From positions 1 through 8,453 of the forward strand of contig CAZPHU010000142.1 of the NCBI GenBank assembly GCA_964586285.1: DNA of 8,453 nucleotides, written 5' to 3'. This DNA comes from CAZPHU01 sp964586285 (lineage in GTDB: Bacteria; Fibrobacterota; Chitinivibrionia; Chitinivibrionales; CAYFVL01). How positions within the stretch are numbered: the first letter of the stretch is position 1; the number at the start of each line of letters is the position of its first letter. Below, in pieces: positions 7,051 to 8,453 of this stretch. Position numbers and translations under genes: made by a program. Below the pieces are notes generated by a model that made no database searches, was not told the DNA's origin, and saw only the letters and a program-made list of their open reading frames with translations.

Positions 7051-7222
7051 TCTTGGAATTCACCGGCTGGATGCTCGATCAATTCCAGGGTATGGCAGAC
7101 AGAGTGTATACATACGAAAATGCAATTATAGTCCGAAATAACAGAGTCAACCGTCATAATTACGATGCTACTACGTGGCCCATATATCCGAAACGATATG
7201 GTGTGCAAACTGAATATTAAAT

Positions 7223-7228
7223 GGGGGA
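7223..7228 (+). promoter_or_regulatory. Ribosome binding site of the PepSY-like gene
   Basis: GGGGGA lies five bases before the ATG at 7234. It favours this start over the in-frame ATG at 7165, which would place 23 extra residues in front of the signal peptide. Confidence 0.6.
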
Positions 7229-7233
7229 TTAAA

Positions 7234-8175
7234 ATGTTTAAATGCTATTCAATTATTTTAAGTGTATGCCTTTTTGCTTTCGCTGGTAGTAAAGAAGAGA
7301 CTATTTACGAAAGTAGTGACGCTGTAGTAATTACCAAAAAAGGTGAAGCAAACAATGTAAGTGCAGACAGAATCGCAAGAGATCTTGTGGCTGTGCGGAG
7401 AATCGTTAATCATAAAACAGTCCTACAGAAAAAAAAGATGGGAAGCGACCATGATACTATAAAACTCATAAATCGGCTTAGCACGCTTGACTACATTACT
7501 AATAAAAGTCTGGTTTCTGTAGGTGAGCAAGGGGTGAATTTTTTCCATCGTACGATAAAAAAATCAAGAAAACGAACAAAAGAAGAAATGAAATTTTACA
7601 ATGAAACAAAAAAATTACCTAAGTCATGGGCCGTTGTAGATACAAATATTGCATTAGGTACAGCTCGCGATTTTCTTGAGGATGCTGTGAGACTAGATGC
7701 ATTGGAATATTATGACAGCATTGAAGTTGCAAACACTGATGAGTGTTATGTATTTCGTTTTAGAGTTAGGCAAAAAAGAAATATCTGTGAACATAGAGTG
7801 GTGACAGTATGGGTGAATGCAAATGCTGGTTATGTAGAATACTTCAGAGTACCGAACCGTGCGGGATACACCGATTTAGAACCTGAATATGCTCCTAAAG
7901 TAACCTTTGAACAGGCTCAGCAAATTCTTATCAAATATGGGGAAGAAATAGGAAAGACTATTAGGTTTGAAAGTATGCCGGAGGCGGAGGAGGCTACCTA
8001 CGATAAAGTGAGGGCTTTTTGCCTGAAACCAAAAAATACAGAAGACGTTTTAAAGGAAAATGTAGAGGGTTGGATGTGGCATGCATTTATTAGAAGAGAG
8101 CCTAGTATACTATTTCAGAAAAATGAAGTTTTTATAGATAGTGAAACCGGAGAAATCTTGTACTCTGATTTTTAA
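7234..8175 (+). CDS. Exported protein with two PepSY-like modules, function unknown
   Basis: The 313-residue product starts with a signal peptide (MFKCYSIILSVCLFAFAG, cleavage near residue 17). A polar N-terminal region follows, with a strongly basic patch around residues 108-130 (KKSRKRTKEE). Two segments then resemble the PepSY/YPEB-type fold found in protease propeptides and secreted inhibitors: about 140-208, ending in a strand pair VWVNANAGYVEYF (192-204), and about 221-313, opening with a 'VTFEQAQQI' helix and ending with VFIDSETGEIL (299-309). The '..D..TGEIL' ending is typical of such modules. No catalytic residues are evident. If the assignment holds it could bind or inhibit a peptidase, but no partner is adjacent. 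The gene is visibly richer in A/T, with many AAA, ATT and TTA codons, than glyA or the lipoprotein, suggesting acquisition or a different history. Signal peptide secure; domain call tentative. Confidence 0.72.
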   Translation: MFKCYSIILSVCLFAFAGSKEETIYESSDAVVITKKGEANNVSADRIARDLVAVRRIVNHKTVLQKKKMGSDHDTIKLINRLSTLDYITNKSLVSVGEQGVNFFHRTIKKSRKRTKEEMKFYNETKKLPKSWAVVDTNIALGTARDFLEDAVRLDALEYYDSIEVANTDECYVFRFRVRQKRNICEHRVVTVWVNANAGYVEYFRVPNRAGYTDLEPEYAPKVTFEQAQQILIKYGEEIGKTIRFESMPEAEEATYDKVRAFCLKPKNTEDVLKENVEGWMWHAFIRREPSILFQKNEVFIDSETGEILYSDF

Positions 8176-8326
8176 AGGTAACTGCTTACATTTTATGATA
8201 TAAACCGTAATAAAGTGATAAAATATCACAAAAATACACTACCATCCCATAGGATTTTCAGAAAAGTACACAAAATGGCCGGCCATGTGACATTTTTATT
8301 GTCCACGACGAACAAGGAGTGTCACG
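8176..8326. other. Spacer probably containing the left end of an insertion sequence
   Basis: The first part is AT-rich and includes GTGATA-AAA-TATCAC (8215-8229), a weak six-pair hairpin after the PepSY-like gene. Further on comes a 12-bp palindrome ATGGCCGGCCAT (8275-8286), then the transposase leader. The element's terminal inverted repeat should lie about here, but only one end is in the window, so I cannot place it. Confidence 0.4.
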
Positions 8327-8453
8327 ATGAAACCAGCCAAACATAAACTTACAATATTGAAGCAGGTTATGGAAACTATTCCTCCATATCTCGTGAGCAA
8401 GCTGGCCAAAGTGCACGGTGTGGACCGCAAATGCCGCAGTTTTTCGGCATGGA
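8327..8453 (+). CDS. IS4-family-type transposase, N-terminal fragment (DUF4372-like), cut by window edge
   Basis: Transposase expected to move an insertion sequence by DDE chemistry; the catalytic part lies beyond the right edge. Only 42 residues are present. They show the N-terminal pattern of IS4-type transposases with a DUF4372 domain: a short basic start, a helix (LTILKQVMETIPPYLVSKLA), then HGVDRKCRSFSAW, where the family typically reads 'D...R.F..W' before a 'Q..M.FAQL' segment not reached here. AAGGAG (8314-8319) stands seven bases before the ATG, supporting the start. The frame is open to the edge, so integrity is unknown. The family is recalled from motif memory; identification as a transposase is fairly secure, the subgroup less so. 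Confidence 0.75.
   Translation, partial: MKPAKHKLTILKQVMETIPPYLVSKLAKVHGVDRKCRSFSAW
8327..8453 (+). mobile_element. Left part of an IS4-family-like insertion sequence (partial)
   Basis: Inferred from the transposase start. The real left boundary is upstream, somewhere in 8176-8326, and the right part is outside the window. Its position directly after an AT-rich gene and a decayed intergenic region fits an insertion-prone segment. Confidence 0.55.

Larger units (their letters stand above)
6601..7233. other. Long non-coding or decayed region upstream of the lipoprotein and PepSY-like genes
   Basis: About 630 bases separating two divergent genes without an intact convincing gene. Contents: a 12-bp palindrome TTCTATATAGAA (6731-6742); a run of nine T (6820-6828); a patch resembling the start of the transposase gene at the right edge (about 6840-6900); an 11-bp inverted repeat (6900-6954); a possible protein C-terminus on the minus strand (about 6978-7050); and a palindrome TTGAGCGCTCAA (7035-7046). 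Promoters for both flanking genes should be here, but no clear -35/-10 pair was found. Confidence 0.5.

Noticed and set aside
6812..7220. Two short overlapping plus-strand ORFs (73 and 101 codons)
   Set aside because: No ribosome sites; they cross the inverted repeat and palindrome, with no continuous domain. Only the small transposase-like patch is kept as a finding.
8215..8229. Rho-independent terminator after the PepSY-like gene
   Set aside because: The GTGATA/TATCAC stem is AT-rich, only six pairs, and is followed by A rather than T on the coding strand.
1..8453. CRISPR array, tRNA or rRNA genes
   Set aside because: No regularly spaced repeats and no tRNA- or rRNA-like sequence were noticed on either strand.

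Overview
The window (8453 bp, moderate GC, no RNA genes seen) looks like chromosomal DNA of a Gram-negative-type bacterium. The best taxonomic clue is the first gene. It is a serine hydroxymethyltransferase of the long 'chlamydial/spirochaete' form, with an insertion of roughly 37 residues that the E. coli-type enzyme lacks. Together with a very large lipoprotein built from PPC-like and Ig-like modules, this is compatible with Fibrobacterota/Chitinispirillia, Spirochaetes or a related FCB/PVC-type lineage. That placement is inference and was not tested by any search.

Layout. (1) 1-993, minus: glyA, its 3' end beyond the left edge. (2) 994-1550: divergent intergenic region with a good sigma70-like promoter reading rightward. 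(3) 1551-2453, plus: secreted, C-terminally membrane-anchored zincin protease of the peptidase-MA type (HELVH...HEG). (4) 2502-2894, minus: small exported or membrane protein of unknown function, convergent with the protease. (5) 2895-3573: non-coding, AT-rich region with a degenerate 18-bp tandem repeat that creates spurious low-complexity ORFs. (6) 3574-6564, minus: about 996-residue lipoprotein made of alternating Ig-like (Kre9/KNH-like) and PPC-like modules; its real start is probably a TTG with a perfect Shine-Dalgarno. (7) 6565-7233: about 670 bp without an intact gene, holding a long inverted repeat, two 12-bp palindromes, a possible decayed protein C-terminus on the minus strand and a short match to the transposase of item 9. 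(8) 7234-8175, plus: AT-rich gene for an exported protein with two PepSY-like modules. (9) 8327-8453, plus: N-terminus of an IS4-type transposase (DUF4372-like), running off the right edge.

How they fit together: apart from the housekeeping glyA, the intact proteins are predicted to be exported or membrane-bound. No operon or multi-gene system is evident, because neighbours alternate in strand and are widely spaced. The right third (about 6600-8453) looks like an accessory or insertion-prone segment, with AT-rich composition, decayed sequence and an IS end. I did not find a clear new biological system. The most distinctive item is the modular lipoprotein.
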